The notes under the pieces were generated by a model, which had not been told where the DNA came from, searched no databases, and saw only the letters and a program-made list of their open reading frames with translations. DNA of 37,488 nucleotides, taken from NCBI GenBank assembly GCA_022600175.1, contig JAHZKW010000140.1:1-37488 (forward strand), in the 5' to 3' direction. The stretch is from Campylobacterota bacterium. GTDB lineage: Bacteria > Campylobacterota > Campylobacteria > Campylobacterales > QNZT01. Positions 36,481-37,488 of this stretch are shown here, piece after piece; the first letter of the stretch is position 1, and the number at the start of each line of letters is the position of its first letter. The translations under genes and the position numbers were made by a program.

Positions 36481-37314
36481 CTACTTCTCCTCTTCTTTAT
36501 TTTCACTCTCTTTAGCTGATTCTTCAGCAGCCTCTTTGATTAATGCTTCTTTTTCTTGATCACTGATATCACCTGATGCTACTTTTGCTTCAGATGCAGT
36601 TTCACCTTCAGCTGACTCATCAATACTATCTTGTGATCTTAATGCTTTACCCTCATTAATTGCTTCAGCCATCTCTTTACAAAAAAGTTGTACTGATCTG
36701 ATCGCATCATCATTTCCTGGAATTGGAAAGTTAACAACATCGGGATCACAGTTTGTATCGATTGGTGCAATAACTGGAATACCAAGACAATTCGCTTCTT
36801 GAACAGCAATTTTCTCTTTAACCGTATCAACAATAAAAATCATATTAGGTGCTTTTTTCATATCTCTAATACCGCCAAGGTAATCAAGCAATTTTGCTTT
36901 TTTACGTGAAAGCATTAAAGCTTCTTTTTTAGTCATAAGGTCAATTTGCCCCTCTTCTTCCATCTTCTCAATAATTTCAAGTTTTCTAATTGACTTTTTG
37001 ATTGTTTGATAGTTAGTAAGCATACCACCCAACCATCTATGATTAACATATGGCATACCACAAGATTCTGCGTGCTCTTTTACAGCAGAAGTAGCTTGTT
37101 TTTTAGTACCTACGAACATGATAGTTTTACCTTCAGCTGCAGCATCTCTAACTATATTATACGTATATCTGAAGTATCTGAGTGTCTTTTGTAAATCGAT
37201 AATATAGATGTTTTTTCTCTCTCCAAAAATATATGGTTTCATTTTTGGGTTCCATCTTCTTGTTTGGTGCCCAAAGTGTACACCACATTCTAGTAAATCT
37301 TTCATTGTAACCAT
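36481..37314 (-). CDS. rpsB: Ribosomal protein S2 with acidic C-terminal extension
   Basis: [60 protein letters not shown]. Confidence 0.98.
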   Translation of the reverse strand: MVTMKDLLECGVHFGHQTRRWNPKMKPYIFGERKNIYIIDLQKTLRYFRYTYNIVRDAAAEGKTIMFVGTKKQATSAVKEHAESCGMPYVNHRWLGGMLTNYQTIKKSIRKLEIIEKMEEEGQIDLMTKKEALMLSRKKAKLLDYLGGIRDMKKAPNMIFIVDTVKEKIAVQEANCLGIPVIAPIDTNCDPDVVNFPIPGNDDAIRSVQLFCKEMAEAINEGKALRSQDSIDESAEGETASEAKVASGDISDQEKEALIKEAAEESAKESENKEEEK

Positions 37315-37339
37315 GACAATGTCTCCTTCGTATTAAAAA

Positions 37340-37420
37340 TTTGGTTTAGCCTCCACACCCGTTAGCAACGATGTTGCAACCATTCAAAGGACTGGTGTGT
37401 GTGAATTTTAGGCCTGCATT
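37340..37420 (-). promoter_or_regulatory. Candidate structured rpsB mRNA leader
   Basis: Minus strand: CACACC...GGTGTG outer pairing enclosing the GCAAC-ATC-GTTGC hairpin; TAAAAT -10-like upstream, SD AAGGAG downstream. Confidence 0.45.
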
Positions 37421-37488
37421 TTACTAAAAATATTTTTAATTTAATATTAATCTGCTATAGAAAATAGAAAAATCATCTTTTTTTAAAA

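Noticed and set aside
36481-36640. Acidic C-terminal extension of ribosomal protein S2
   Set aside because: Variable acidic C-terminal tails on S2 are common among bacteria; not notable by itself.
1-37488. CRISPR array, tRNA/rRNA genes, IS elements
   Set aside because: No regularly spaced direct repeats, no cloverleaf or rRNA sequence and no transposase recognised when reading both strands by eye; absence is not proven without tools.

Overview
This is a low-GC Campylobacterota (epsilonproteobacterial) chromosomal segment, judged by gene content and by an argS-tatA-gmk-acidic protein-fliR-ABC ATPase-tsf-rpsB order that matches what I recall from Campylobacter. From left to right it holds: (1) a GC-richer, edge-truncated phage-like gene at 1-576 that looks compositionally foreign; (2) a TetR-controlled TolC/MFP/RND efflux operon; (3) a short region of gene remnants (MarR-like, hydrolase C-terminus, orphan ORF); (4) a second tripartite efflux operon, TolC/MacA/MacB-like ATPase/permease; (5) gap-pgk-tpiA; (6) a nadD-rsfS in-frame fusion with an apparent internal start; (7) a stand-alone PAS protein; (8) a cluster with an M20 peptidase, two ATP-grasp ligases (the second with a C-terminal HhH module), a 60-aa ORF and an M14 carboxypeptidase carrying FN3/DNRLRE-like domains but no signal peptide; (9) nth, a Cys/Gly-tail small protein, DUF2237 and an EF-hand-like hypothetical; (10) a feoB-feoA-porin operon with paired Fur-box-like sites; (11) the conserved argS-to-rpsB block with a PLD nuclease inserted on the opposite strand. 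The best candidate for an undescribed system is the ATP-grasp pair plus peptidase cluster at 16.7-23.1 kb. All calls were made by eye; no searches were run.
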